A stretch of DNA of 53,721 nt, from the NCBI GenBank assembly GCA_028284235.1, contig JANQSC010000061.1, forward strand, positions 1 through 53,721, read 5' to 3'. A program made the translations under genes and the position numbers. Below are positions 26,592 through 34,694 of the stretch, one piece after another (positions within the stretch are counted from its first letter, which is position 1; every line of letters starts with the position of its first letter). Source of the stretch: Opitutaceae bacterium. GTDB lineage: Bacteria; Verrucomicrobiota; Verrucomicrobiia; Opitutales; Opitutaceae. Under the pieces are notes generated by a model, which was not told where the DNA came from, did no database searches, and saw nothing but the letters and a program-made list of their open reading frames with translations.

Positions 26592-27119
26592 ATGCCAGAC
26601 GATCCATCGAACTCCGACCAACGCGTCCCTTACCAACTTCCCATGCCGCCCGACGCGCAGGCCGAAATCGTCGTTCCCAGCGCCATTCCGGAAGACGACC
26701 GTGTCTGGGTTCCTCAGGCGGAGGGCGTGCTCTTTCGCCCGCTCTGCCTAAACGTTTCCCAGGGCTACTGGATGAACTTGCTCAAGGTGACTCGTTCCGG
26801 AGTCCTCTCCCGACACCGCCACCCGAATCCCGTGCACGGATTCGTACTCAAAGGACGGTGGAGCTACCTCGAGCACGATTGGGAAGCCACCGAAGGCAGC
26901 TACGTCTACGAACCCCCAGGCGAGACCCACACGCTCGTCGTCCCCGACGATGTGGACGAGATGATCACCTACTTCCAAGTCAATGGCGTCATGTATTACG
27001 TCGACCCCTACGGAAACCATACCGGGTACGAAGACGTCTTTACCAAAATCGAGAATTGCCGCGCCCATTACGAGAAAAACGGCCTCGGAAGTTCCTACGT
27101 CGACCAGTTCATCCGGTAG
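26592..27119 (+). CDS. cupin protein of the 2,4'-dihydroxyacetophenone dioxygenase family
   Basis: A 175-residue protein beginning at ATG 26592, 23 bases after the SDR stop. Cupin motif 1 is visible as RHRHPNPVHGFVLKG and motif 2 as PPGETHTLVV, giving the His and Glu ligands for one metal. The C-terminal part (DPYGNHTGYEDVFTKI) matches the DAD-like group. In this catabolic operon it could be a C-C cleaving dioxygenase or a sugar-acid isomerase, an inference from neighbours. Confidence 0.82.
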   Translation: MPDDPSNSDQRVPYQLPMPPDAQAEIVVPSAIPEDDRVWVPQAEGVLFRPLCLNVSQGYWMNLLKVTRSGVLSRHRHPNPVHGFVLKGRWSYLEHDWEATEGSYVYEPPGETHTLVVPDDVDEMITYFQVNGVMYYVDPYGNHTGYEDVFTKIENCRAHYEKNGLGSSYVDQFIR

Positions 27120-27131
27120 TCACGACCGAAT

Positions 27132-27629
27132 CTACTCGGCTCCACCCTTGCGAACATAGAAAATCTTCCAAGTCGTCTTCCAATTCTCGCCGCCGTCCTC
27201 CGACCGCATCCACTCCCAAGTGAATGAATCTTCCTCGATCGAGTGAAACACCATGCGCTGAACGACCGATTTCCCGTCGGATTCGACTGTATTCGACTTG
27301 AAAATACGCTTCTCGCCGTCACGTTCTCCCCAAAACACCAGAAACCCCCCGCGATTGTCTGTCCACACCTGCCGCCATTCCCGCGACTGGGGATTGTAAA
27401 CCGATAAACTGCGTCCCTTGTATCCATTAGCAGCGGAAAAATTCTCTTCGATCACCTTTTCATCCAGGATCTTTTCGATACGGTTGACGCCGCGTCCCTG
27501 AAATCCGTTCGCCGCCGTCCAGGAGAGCTCCCACTCGCCAACCCAGAAATCGAAAAGCGACTCCTCATTTTCTCCCCACGCATTCGAGACTCCAACAGCG
27601 GCTAACAATAAAATAAGGGGTAATCGCAT
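27132..27629 (-). CDS. secreted DUF1579-like (lipocalin-type) protein
   Basis: A 165-residue protein with a signal peptide (cleavage after NAWG, near residue 19). The start of the mature part, FDFWVGEWELSW, and later strands such as GRSLSVYNPQSREWRQVW resemble the DUF1579 beta-barrel family. These bind or modify unknown small molecules. It is convergent with the cupin gene (12-bp gap). Confidence 0.65.
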   Translation of the reverse strand: MRLPLILLLAAVGVSNAWGENEESLFDFWVGEWELSWTAANGFQGRGVNRIEKILDEKVIEENFSAANGYKGRSLSVYNPQSREWRQVWTDNRGGFLVFWGERDGEKRIFKSNTVESDGKSVVQRMVFHSIEEDSFTWEWMRSEDGGENWKTTWKIFYVRKGGAE

Positions 27630-27805
27630 AGTACTCTCTAGCTAGGGGTTGAAGGCGCGACGAACCGGGCGCGGCGTCAGAACCGAAAGACTAAGTCGCA
27701 GTTTCGGCTCGAAGCGAGCCAAATCAGCGCTACCGCTACGCCCACATTTGAATTGCGACCGCCAGCGTTCTTCCCATCCTGACCTTCACCCCAGTCGAAT
27801 TCCTC

Positions 27806-29695
27806 ATGCCAACAAAACCGTCTTTCTTCCCCCAATTCATCCTGCTACTCGCCTTTGCTGTTCTTGCCTCGGCATCGGCGAGCGACCCGCTCGTTTTCGA
27901 ACGAGGCGAAATCTTGTATCACGATAGTCTCGACAATCCAGAAAATTGGGTAGTCGAACAAATGCCCGGCGGCACCACACGTTTTCGCGCCGGAATCCTG
28001 GAAATCGACGATCCCGCCGGTTGCTCCGTCTGGTTTAAAGAGAAATTGTCCAGCCCCGTCATAATCGAGTACACGGCGACCATGATCCAAAACGGCGGTC
28101 CCAACGACAACGCCCGCGACTTGAATTGCTTCTGGATGTCGATCGACCCCAAACACCCGACCGACATATTCACGGACAAGACGCGTGGGGGAAGTTTTCG
28201 AAACTACGATCAACTCAGACACTACTACGTCGGCTACGGAGGCAACCGGAACACCTCGACTCGATTCCGGCGCTACAACGGGTTGGGCGAGCGACCCTTG
28301 CTTCCTCAGCACGACTTGAGCCGCGAAGAGTACCTAATCACACCCAACGAACCCATTCGTATCCAAATTGTGGCTATCGGAAACCGCACTCAGTACATCC
28401 GTAATGGCGAGGTGGTTTTCGACTTCATTGACGACGATCCCTACCAGCAAGGCTGGTTCGCATTCCGCACCGTGAAAAATCACATTAAGTTGGAAGACTT
28501 CCGCGTCACCCGAGCCATCCCCGTATCCGGCGCCCAAGCTGATCCGCCACTAATGCGTCTCGGCGCCCACTCGGGTGGATACACGATCCAGCAAGTCTCC
28601 GCGGGAAATGCCTCCGCAATGCACGCTTACATGGACATCTGTCCGGAAAGCCCCAACGGCAAGCGAATCCTTTACTTCGAGTTCGAAGACCGCGTTCCGG
28701 GCTGGGGCCGCGTCGTAGTCGCGAACCGAGACGGCAGCGAAGCCCGATATATCAGCGATCGCATAAAAGGACACAGCCACGACGGCGCCCGGCAACAATG
28801 GATAGACGATCAACGCGTCATTTACGGAATTGAAAACCAGGAACGTTCTCGGGTTTACGATTTTACCGACAAGTCGACCCGCGAAGTCGACGGGCAGATC
28901 GGAATGGTCTCCGAGATCAATGGACTTGGCCTGACTCACAACAATTATCCACCAACCAAATACGGAGCCAACGAACAAAAACCCGCCGAGGTCCTACTCA
29001 TGGACATACAAGCCGGCGACACGCAGGTCATAATGGACAAGTCGCGCGTACGCGCGATGCACCCCTTGCAATCGCTCATCAACGCCCCGAAATATCAAAA
29101 CCTCGACGTGTTCAAACACCCCAAATGGTCGCCCGACGGCAGCCAGTTTTTCTGGGTTTACATGATCAAGAAAAACGTCGGCAGTCGCAAAGTCGTCAAA
29201 TCCGCCATCCTCTCGAATGGCGACGGCTCCCAAATCCGCTACGTCTCCGAGATTGGCCAACACCCAATGTGGAACGGCCCCAACTCGCTCCTTTCCTACG
29301 TGCGACACGACGGATTTCATCACAGCGACAATCCGACCGCGCAAGACGTCATGGCTCACCCCGTCGACGGTTCCCCCGGCAAACCCATCGTCAAAAACGC
29401 CCACGGTATCCACGGATCCCTCAGCCCGGACGGGAAGTACTTCGCCACCGACGTGTTCGACTGGCCCGAACCGGAAACCCACTCCGTTCTGCTCTACGAT
29501 GTCGAAAGCGGCGACTACCGGATCCTCGCCCGCATGCGGGCCGAAACGGAAACGAAGCCCGGTTCCATGCATCCCCACCCTTCCTGGTCCCGCGATGGAA
29601 AACGGATCTACTTCAATGGATCCGACGCCGGAAACCGGCGACTCTACGCCATCGACCTGAGCCGCTTCGAGTTCGCTCCAATCGCTCGGAGATAG
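27806..29695 (+). CDS. secreted DUF6250 + TolB-type beta-propeller protein
   Basis: A 629-residue protein with a signal peptide (AFAVLASASAS). Residues of about 30-235 form a concanavalin-like beta-sandwich of the DUF6250 type (DSLDNPENWVVEQMPGG; FWMSIDPKHPTDIF; GWFAFRT). Residues of about 250-629 contain repeats of the TolB/WD40-like propeller (HPKWSPDGSQFFWVY, GSLSPDGKYFATDVF, PHPSWSRDGKRIYFNGSD). The combination suggests binding or breakdown of polysaccharide outside the cell, as in oligogalacturonate-lyase-type propellers, but no catalytic residue can be assigned. Confidence 0.75.
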   Translation: MPTKPSFFPQFILLLAFAVLASASASDPLVFERGEILYHDSLDNPENWVVEQMPGGTTRFRAGILEIDDPAGCSVWFKEKLSSPVIIEYTATMIQNGGPNDNARDLNCFWMSIDPKHPTDIFTDKTRGGSFRNYDQLRHYYVGYGGNRNTSTRFRRYNGLGERPLLPQHDLSREEYLITPNEPIRIQIVAIGNRTQYIRNGEVVFDFIDDDPYQQGWFAFRTVKNHIKLEDFRVTRAIPVSGAQADPPLMRLGAHSGGYTIQQVSAGNASAMHAYMDICPESPNGKRILYFEFEDRVPGWGRVVVANRDGSEARYISDRIKGHSHDGARQQWIDDQRVIYGIENQERSRVYDFTDKSTREVDGQIGMVSEINGLGLTHNNYPPTKYGANEQKPAEVLLMDIQAGDTQVIMDKSRVRAMHPLQSLINAPKYQNLDVFKHPKWSPDGSQFFWVYMIKKNVGSRKVVKSAILSNGDGSQIRYVSEIGQHPMWNGPNSLLSYVRHDGFHHSDNPTAQDVMAHPVDGSPGKPIVKNAHGIHGSLSPDGKYFATDVFDWPEPETHSVLLYDVESGDYRILARMRAETETKPGSMHPHPSWSRDGKRIYFNGSDAGNRRLYAIDLSRFEFAPIARR

Positions 29696-29710
29696 TATAC
29701 TCGTACAATT

Positions 29711-29826
29711 AAACGCGCCGGGACGTCGCGTTCCACCTTAGTAATAGGCTGAGGAAGAAGAAGGTGGAACCCGACAGCCTGCCTCGGCGTAGTCCGAATA
29801 GGATGAAGACGGGTCCCGGCGGGTTT
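29711..29826. repeat. three-way-junction (cloverleaf) repeat, copy 2
   Basis: Same plan as 24129-24237: outer stem GCCGGGAC/GTCCCGGC, arm GTTCCACCTT/AAGGTGGAAC, and the CCTGCCTCGGCGTAG block. The bases flanking the stems (CGCGTT versus CGGGTT) are swapped between left and right relative to copy 1. It lies between convergent genes. Confidence 0.75.
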
Positions 29827-29865
29827 TGTTGACCGAAAAACACCTGAAGGCGACACGAATAGGTT

Positions 29866-30393
29866 CTACTCGCCCAACGACTCCACTCTCTCCGCCACCG
29901 CATCCGCGGCCCGCTCCGCCAGCGTCCCCAAATCCTGATGGAGAATCGTGCGAGTCAACTCTTTCTCGTACGACTCGCTCACACGAAACGAAGCGACAAA
30001 GTCACCGGTCGCGTAATCCTCCAGTCGGACTTCCACGGATACACGCGCGTTACCCACGTTGCGTCCGTAGCGAAGCCTCAGAGCCGGATTTCCTTTCTTA
30101 TACTGAACGACATTCCCCCTCATTCGCAACGCCCGCCCTTCAGGCTCGCTTCGCTCAATCGTCCGGAAACGGCCTCCGCTCGCGAGCGATCGAGCCACGC
30201 GCTCCGCAAATTCGAATCCCACCGTTCCCGGTCCCCCGAAGTCCTCGACGACGATTATCTCGTAGTCGTCGAAATTCGAAAACGGATTAAACTCTTCGGT
30301 CGTACGGCAACCCACGCCAAAGGACGTCGCCGCGACCACGAGGATAACTAGCAATGCGTTTTTCCACGCCACATCACACCTTCCCATAATCAC
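29866..30393 (-). CDS. lipoprotein of DUF4410-like type
   Basis: A 175-residue lipoprotein. The signal helix (residues 11-25) ends in lipobox Cys29 (FGVGCR). The mature part has the pattern of DUF4410/GNA1162-like proteins: DYEIIVVEDFGG, then a predicted helix, a strand LRMRGNVVQYKKGN, and VSVEVRLEDYATGDFVASF. Function is unknown; possibly outer-membrane-associated. Confidence 0.65.
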   Translation of the reverse strand: MIMGRCDVAWKNALLVILVVAATSFGVGCRTTEEFNPFSNFDDYEIIVVEDFGGPGTVGFEFAERVARSLASGGRFRTIERSEPEGRALRMRGNVVQYKKGNPALRLRYGRNVGNARVSVEVRLEDYATGDFVASFRVSESYEKELTRTILHQDLGTLAERAADAVAERVESLGE

Positions 30394-30491
30394 TACAACG
30401 GGACAAGCGCATGTTTAATTGCTCCCACGCGCGAGGTTTTTCTCTCGAAGCTCGACTTGCTCCCATTCTCTAATCCTACTCCCCCTAGCGC

Positions 30492-30986
30492 ATGATCTCC
30501 ACCCGCACCCGACTGCAATACGCCCAAGGCTACCTCGAGCTTGGAATGATCCGCGAAGCGTCACTGGAGCTCAAGGCGATCACCGACGAAAAAGAATTCG
30601 AACGCATCGACTACCTCTCGCTCAACGTCCGTCTCTGCCTCGAGTCTCGCAAATGGAAGCGCATGATTAAGTTCGCTCGAAAGATCGCCCAACTCGATCC
30701 CGAAAACGCATTCGGATGGGTCAACTGGGCCTACGCCTTGCGCGAACTAGAACAAACCCCGGAGGCGAAATCAGTCGCATTGGACGCGTTGAAAATCCAC
30801 CCGAAAGAGGCGGTGCTCTGGTTCAATCTCGCCTGCTACTGCTCCCTCCTCGGCGAAGTCGAAGACGCCTCCCAACACCTCGACCAGGCCGTCGCCCTGG
30901 AGAAGTCCTTCGAAGCGGAAGCGGTCGACGACCCCGATCTCGACAACATGTGGCAGTGGATACGCAACGCTCCCGAAACGCCCTGA
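30492..30986 (+). CDS. small TPR-repeat protein
   Basis: A 164-residue all-helical protein. Tetratricopeptide-like helix pairs run from about 5 to 130, for example YAQGYLELGMIREASLELKA and IAQLDPENAFGWVNWAYALR, with the usual small residues and Pro at the turns. No signal peptide. It is probably a cytoplasmic protein-protein adaptor; the partner is unknown. Confidence 0.8.
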   Translation: MISTRTRLQYAQGYLELGMIREASLELKAITDEKEFERIDYLSLNVRLCLESRKWKRMIKFARKIAQLDPENAFGWVNWAYALRELEQTPEAKSVALDALKIHPKEAVLWFNLACYCSLLGEVEDASQHLDQAVALEKSFEAEAVDDPDLDNMWQWIRNAPETP

Positions 30987-31085
30987 ACAGAGAAATTCGA
31001 TCGTTTTTCAAACAGTTGTTTGAATCCAAGCGCTCGCCGATTCCGTATCCACTTTCAACGACTGGGACTTATTTCCCATTCAAAA

Positions 31086-31091
31086 AAAGGA
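31086..31091 (+). promoter_or_regulatory. strong Shine-Dalgarno site
   Basis: AGGAGG about six to seven bases before ATG 31098 (AAAAGGAGGAGAAATG). It is by far the best ribosome-binding site in the window and fixes the start of the next gene. Confidence 0.75.
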
Positions 31092-31097
31092 GGAGAA

Positions 31098-31622
31098 ATG
31101 GAAAAGAATCATGCAATCAAACGGAGCGGAGGATGTGTGTCGCTCTTAAGCCTGTTGGCGGTCTTGCTAGTCAGTCCGATCACCTCGGTTCTCGCCAAGG
31201 ATATCGAGGAAATCAAAGAGACTAACCTGATCGTGAATATCGACGATCCCGTCGCGCTCTTTGATGTAGACGCGGAATGGATACGCGAAGATCTGCTGGA
31301 GTACGCGTTCTACGAGGCAGCCCGCCGCGAAAAGCTCGGCGAATTCGATCTCCACTACAATGGAGTCAAGCCCAAGAACGCCCGAGGCCGTCTGGAATTC
31401 AATGTAATCTCTTGGAGGAGAAGCGTTGCGAACATGTACGAATTCACCGTATCCGCGAAGTACTACAACGCCGACGGAAACCAGATGAATCTGGGAGTAT
31501 TCAGAGGATATCGATCGGGCATCGACGTCCTAATCAGCCGCGACATTGGCGACCACTTCGCCGATTCTGCTGAAGACGCCTTTCGTCAGGCCCTGAAGAA
31601 ACTAGACAAGATGCTGTCCTGA
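31098..31622 (+). CDS. secreted protein of unknown family
   Basis: A 174-residue protein. A signal peptide (SLLSLLAVLLVSPITSVLAK) is followed by a soluble domain beginning ETNLIVNIDDPVALFDVDAE and ending with an amphipathic helix, AEDAFRQALKKLDKML. The ATG at 31098 is chosen because of the AGGAGG site; the open frame extends to 31020 without such support. A strong terminator follows 46 bases after the stop. The combination of best RBS and strong terminator suggests a highly expressed single gene. No family recognised. Confidence 0.75.
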   Translation: MEKNHAIKRSGGCVSLLSLLAVLLVSPITSVLAKDIEEIKETNLIVNIDDPVALFDVDAEWIREDLLEYAFYEAARREKLGEFDLHYNGVKPKNARGRLEFNVISWRRSVANMYEFTVSAKYYNADGNQMNLGVFRGYRSGIDVLISRDIGDHFADSAEDAFRQALKKLDKMLS

Positions 31623-31667
31623 ATCGCCCACAACGATTGAACTACACGTCATTCTAGACAGACATCG

Positions 31668-31695
31668 AGCCCCGGGCATCGGCCCGGGGCTTCTT
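31668..31695 (+). terminator. Rho-independent terminator
   Basis: AGCCCCGGGC and GCCCGGGGCT form a ten-base-pair stem with loop ATCG, followed by TCTTCG. It ends the single-gene unit at 31098-31622. Confidence 0.8.
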
Positions 31696-31760
31696 CGTTG
31701 ACGCGATTAAACTGAAACCAAGCCTCTGCGAAACCGCAAGAATCGCTCTCGAACCCCATC

Positions 31761-31838
31761 TGTAGGGGCGTTGCTCGCGACGCCCGCAACGGAAAAACCT
31801 TCTAATTCTACGCGGGCGTCGCGAGCAACGCCCCTACA
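31761..31838. repeat. perfect inverted repeat with 27-base arms
   Basis: The arms 31761-31787 and 31812-31838 are exact reverse complements beginning TGTAGGGGCGTTGCTCGCGA, separated by 24 bases. Each arm can also fold on itself through GGGCGT/ACGCCC. The flanking gene-free gap 31623-32030 also holds a terminator and the block at 31934. A half copy lies at 20813. Confidence 0.88.
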
Positions 31839-31933
31839 AAGGCATCTGCTAAAAATACTGAAATAGATCCTCTCGCGCCTTTTAGAGTTGAACCCCAAAA
31901 CCCATCGCCCCGCAAGGGCGCCCATTCCCGACT

Positions 31934-31973
31934 TGTCGCGGCGTAGTCCCAGCAAAGCTGGGACGAAGACGGA
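31934..31973. repeat. GGCGTAG...GAAGACGG hairpin block
   Basis: CGGCGTAG, a perfect hairpin GTCCCAGC/GCTGGGAC, then GAAGACGGA. It matches the inner arm of the cloverleaf repeats at 24129 and 29711, with a different stem sequence. Confidence 0.6.
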
Positions 31974-32030
31974 CGAAGGAGGGACTAGCGACAGCGGTGT
32001 TCAAATACCGGTCGCTCCACGAACAATTAG

Positions 32031-32885
32031 TCACTCTTCCGCCACCGCGACTTGCCGTTGCGTCCCCAAACCGTCGATACCGAGCTCCACGACATCGCCC
32101 GGTTTCAAATACTGAGGAGGCTTGAATCCAAAACCCACTCCCGCCGGCGTCCCTGTCGAAATAATATCTCCGGGACAAAGGCTCATAAACTGACTGATGT
32201 AGGAAACCACTTGGGGCACGTTGAAAATGAAATTCGCCGTGTTCCCATCCTGTTTTTGCTCCCCATTCACCGTCAGCCACAAACGAAGCGCGTGCGGGTC
32301 TTCGATCTCGTGGCGCGTCGCGATCCAAGGGCCGCAAGGAGCGAAGGTATCCGCCGACTTGCCCTTAACCCACTGCCCTTCGCGCTCGAGCTGCCACGCT
32401 CGCTCCGAGTAGTCGTTGTGCAAGACGTAGCCCGCGACGTGTTCCAACGCCGACGCTTCCGACACGCGTTTCGCCCGCTTTCCAATCACCACCGCTAACT
32501 CCACTTCCCAATCGGTCTTCTCCGATCCTGCGGGAATGACAAGCCCGTCGTTAGGACCGTGATACGCCGAAGTCGACTTGAAGAACAGCACAGGCTCGCT
32601 CGGAGCCTTCATGCCGGATTCTTCCGCGTGATCCGAATAGTTGAGCCCCACGCAAATAATCTTGCTCGGCCGACAGGACGGCGGTCCCAGCCGCTCGTCC
32701 GGTCCGAATCGAGGCGCGTCCGCCGCGCCCGCTTCCACCCACACCTTCAAACGCTCCAACGCGTCGCCCGCGAAAAACCGCTCGTCGTAGTCTCCAAATT
32801 CGGATGGAATCTGGACGCGAGATCCGTCTTCTAATTGTATACCGGGCTTTTCTTCGCCTGGGTTGCCACATCGTATCAATTTCAT
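32031..32885 (-). CDS. fumarylacetoacetate-hydrolase-family protein
   Basis: A 284-residue member of the FAH superfamily. The metal ligands Glu127, Glu129 (DWEVELAVVIG) and Asp158 (HNDYSER) are present, as are ICVGLNYSDHAEE near 77-89 and the GTPAGVGFG motif near 245-253. Members near SDRs hydrolyse 2,4-diketo-3-deoxy sugar acids (L-fuconate or L-rhamnonate pathways) to pyruvate and a small acid. It starts 8 bases after the SDR stop, so the two form one operon. The exact substrate is inferred from context. Confidence 0.88.
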   Translation of the reverse strand: MKLIRCGNPGEEKPGIQLEDGSRVQIPSEFGDYDERFFAGDALERLKVWVEAGAADAPRFGPDERLGPPSCRPSKIICVGLNYSDHAEESGMKAPSEPVLFFKSTSAYHGPNDGLVIPAGSEKTDWEVELAVVIGKRAKRVSEASALEHVAGYVLHNDYSERAWQLEREGQWVKGKSADTFAPCGPWIATRHEIEDPHALRLWLTVNGEQKQDGNTANFIFNVPQVVSYISQFMSLCPGDIISTGTPAGVGFGFKPPQYLKPGDVVELGIDGLGTQRQVAVAEE

Positions 32886-32893
32886 AGATCGTC

Positions 32894-33655
32894 TTACCTT
32901 AAATTCGTCACGCCGCCATCAACATCATACACCCCGCCCGTTACGAAGCTCGCTTCGTCGCTACACAAAAACGCAGCGAACTTCGCGATTTCCTCAGGAG
33001 TTCCCATACGGCCAATCGGCTGATACTCCGACAATTCGCGCAAGGCTTCTTCCTTTCGGTCCGCATAGTGGTTTTCCAAATACGAATCGACAAAGGGAGT
33101 ACGCACTCGAGCGGGGCATAGGCAGTTGCAGCGAATTCCCGCGCCGACATAGTCCTTCGCCACCGAAAGCGTCATGGCCAGCACCGCCCCCTTGGTCATC
33201 GAATATGCGAAGCGATCCGCGATCCCCACCCGACTGGCAATGGACGCCATGTTCAAGATCGCCCCGCCTCCATCCGCTTTCAGCTTCGGCAAACACGCTT
33301 GAATGCAACGGAAAACGCCCTTCACGTTAACCTCGTAAACGCGATCCATTTCCTCCGAAGTAGTCGCCTCGACATTTCCAACCGCCGCGATTCCCGCATT
33401 GTTCACCAGAACGTCGATCCGATCGATTGCGTCGACAGCGCGATCGATGTCCGACCGGGAAGTCACATCGACTTGGTAGAGATGAGCCGTTCCACCCGCC
33501 TCTTGAATCGACGCCACCGCGTCCTGGCCAGACGGCCCTTCGCGTTCGAATACGTGAACCTCGCCTCCTTCTTCCGCCATTCGCGCGGCGATGGCTTTGC
33601 CGATGCCGGCGCCGGCTCCTGTAATGACGATGTGCTTACCTTTGAAACGCTCCAT
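32894..33655 (-). CDS. short-chain dehydrogenase (candidate 2-keto-3-deoxy-sugar-acid dehydrogenase)
   Basis: A 253-residue classical SDR with TGAGAGIG at 12-19, NNAG near 85-88, and catalytic Ser138, Tyr151 and Lys155. The pairing with the FAH hydrolase immediately downstream matches the non-phosphorylated L-fucose/L-rhamnose routes, where an SDR oxidises 2-keto-3-deoxy-fuconate or -rhamnonate before hydrolysis. The substrate is inferred. It is divergent from the deoC-lacI genes across a 319-bp gap. Confidence 0.88.
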   Translation of the reverse strand: MERFKGKHIVITGAGAGIGKAIAARMAEEGGEVHVFEREGPSGQDAVASIQEAGGTAHLYQVDVTSRSDIDRAVDAIDRIDVLVNNAGIAAVGNVEATTSEEMDRVYEVNVKGVFRCIQACLPKLKADGGGAILNMASIASRVGIADRFAYSMTKGAVLAMTLSVAKDYVGAGIRCNCLCPARVRTPFVDSYLENHYADRKEEALRELSEYQPIGRMGTPEEIAKFAAFLCSDEASFVTGGVYDVDGGVTNLR

Positions 33656-33810
33656 TGACTGCTGAAATGACCTTCAAACCCCGAGCCGCCTATTCGGCAT
33701 ACTCGAACAGCAAGACGCGTGGGGTGAGATCGAATTGCCGCGAAACCATGCGACTCGATTTCAAGAGAGTCAATCCTGGTCTCGGAAAGAAAGCCCAAAG
33801 ATCCCAGTCG

Positions 33811-33909
33811 TAATCCTAGTCACAATCATAATCCTAATCCTACTCATACTCATAATCCCCAACCACTCCAGTTATTGACTATGATTATGAGTAGGATTAG
33901 GATTAGGAA
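33811..33909. repeat. inverted array of degenerate TAATCC hexamers, copy 1
   Basis: The left side reads as TAATCC-like hexamers with variants (TACTCA, CATAATC); the right side, GATTATGAGTAGGATTAGGA, is the reverse complement. The whole can form a long stem. It lies in the 33656-33974 gap between divergent operons, so it may affect both promoters. Nothing else is recognised in that gap. Confidence 0.75.
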
Positions 33910-33974
33910 GTAATTGATCGTTCGTTCGGAATATTCCAGTTGATGGTCTCTCTTCAGCGCGTTAGCTCCACACC

Positions 33975-34658
33975 ATGAAAGCGCTCAACCGCTATCTCGA
34001 CCACGCCGTTCTCAAGCCCGAGATGTCACGCGACGAGTCTACCGAGGCCATTGAACTTGGCCTCACCCACGACACGCGCACCGTTTGCGTGCGACCCTGT
34101 GACATCGCTCTCGCCGCCGACTTGTGTCGCGGAACGAATACCGGCGTCTGCGCGACACTCGCGTTTCCGCACGGCTGCGCCCATTCACAATCGAAAATCG
34201 ACGAGGCCAAACAATACGCTCGCGAACGCGTCGACGAAGTCGACATGGTCGCCAACTACGGAGCCATTCGATCTGGCGAATGGGATTATTTCGAGTCAGA
34301 CATCACCGGTGTATTCACTATTCTACATACCGAAGGAATTCCTCTCAAAGTCATACTCGAGACCTCCATGCTCTCAATCGAGCAGATTACTCAGGCAACT
34401 CGCATCTGTGCATCGACCGGCGTCGAATTCGTGAAAACCTCCACCGGATTCAACGGTGGTGGAGCAACCGTTCCCGCCGTGCAAGCGATGCTCGACGCCG
34501 CGGACAACCGCATCCGGGTCAAAGCCTCCGGTGGAATCCGCTCGCGCCAAGACGCCCTCCAATTCATCGCCATGGGCTGCGACCGCCTCGGAGTCGGCTA
34601 CTCGACGACCCCCGTTCTTCTCTCAGAATCTCCGTCTAACAGCGGAGACGGCTACTGA
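33975..34658 (+). CDS. deoC: deoxyribose-phosphate aldolase family protein
   Basis: A 227-residue class I aldolase. The Schiff-base Lys154 lies in EFVKTSTGF; the proton-relay Lys183 is in RVKASGGIRS and Asp90 in DEVDMV. In the usual role it cleaves 2-deoxyribose-5-phosphate to glyceraldehyde-3-phosphate and acetaldehyde. Because it lies with a LacI regulator and SDRs rather than nucleoside genes, a related deoxy-sugar substrate is possible. It is 36 bases ahead of the lacI-type gene. Confidence 0.92.
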   Translation: MKALNRYLDHAVLKPEMSRDESTEAIELGLTHDTRTVCVRPCDIALAADLCRGTNTGVCATLAFPHGCAHSQSKIDEAKQYARERVDEVDMVANYGAIRSGEWDYFESDITGVFTILHTEGIPLKVILETSMLSIEQITQATRICASTGVEFVKTSTGFNGGGATVPAVQAMLDAADNRIRVKASGGIRSRQDALQFIAMGCDRLGVGYSTTPVLLSESPSNSGDGY

Positions 34659-34694
34659 CCTCTTCTTGACAGTAAAGTACACTCTCGTCAGCCT

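Noticed and set aside
24731-27119. galM-SDR-cupin as an antibiotic or aromatic degradation cluster
   Set aside because: Only the cupin hints at aromatics; the other genes fit sugar metabolism better.
31707-31955. 82-residue minus-strand ORF
   Set aside because: It spans the perfect inverted repeat and shows no protein-like features.
33811-33909. Hexamer array as telomere or replication origin
   Set aside because: TTAGGA-like units resemble telomere repeats, but the array is short, inverted and duplicated at 39 kb in a core chromosomal setting with no dnaA or parAB genes.
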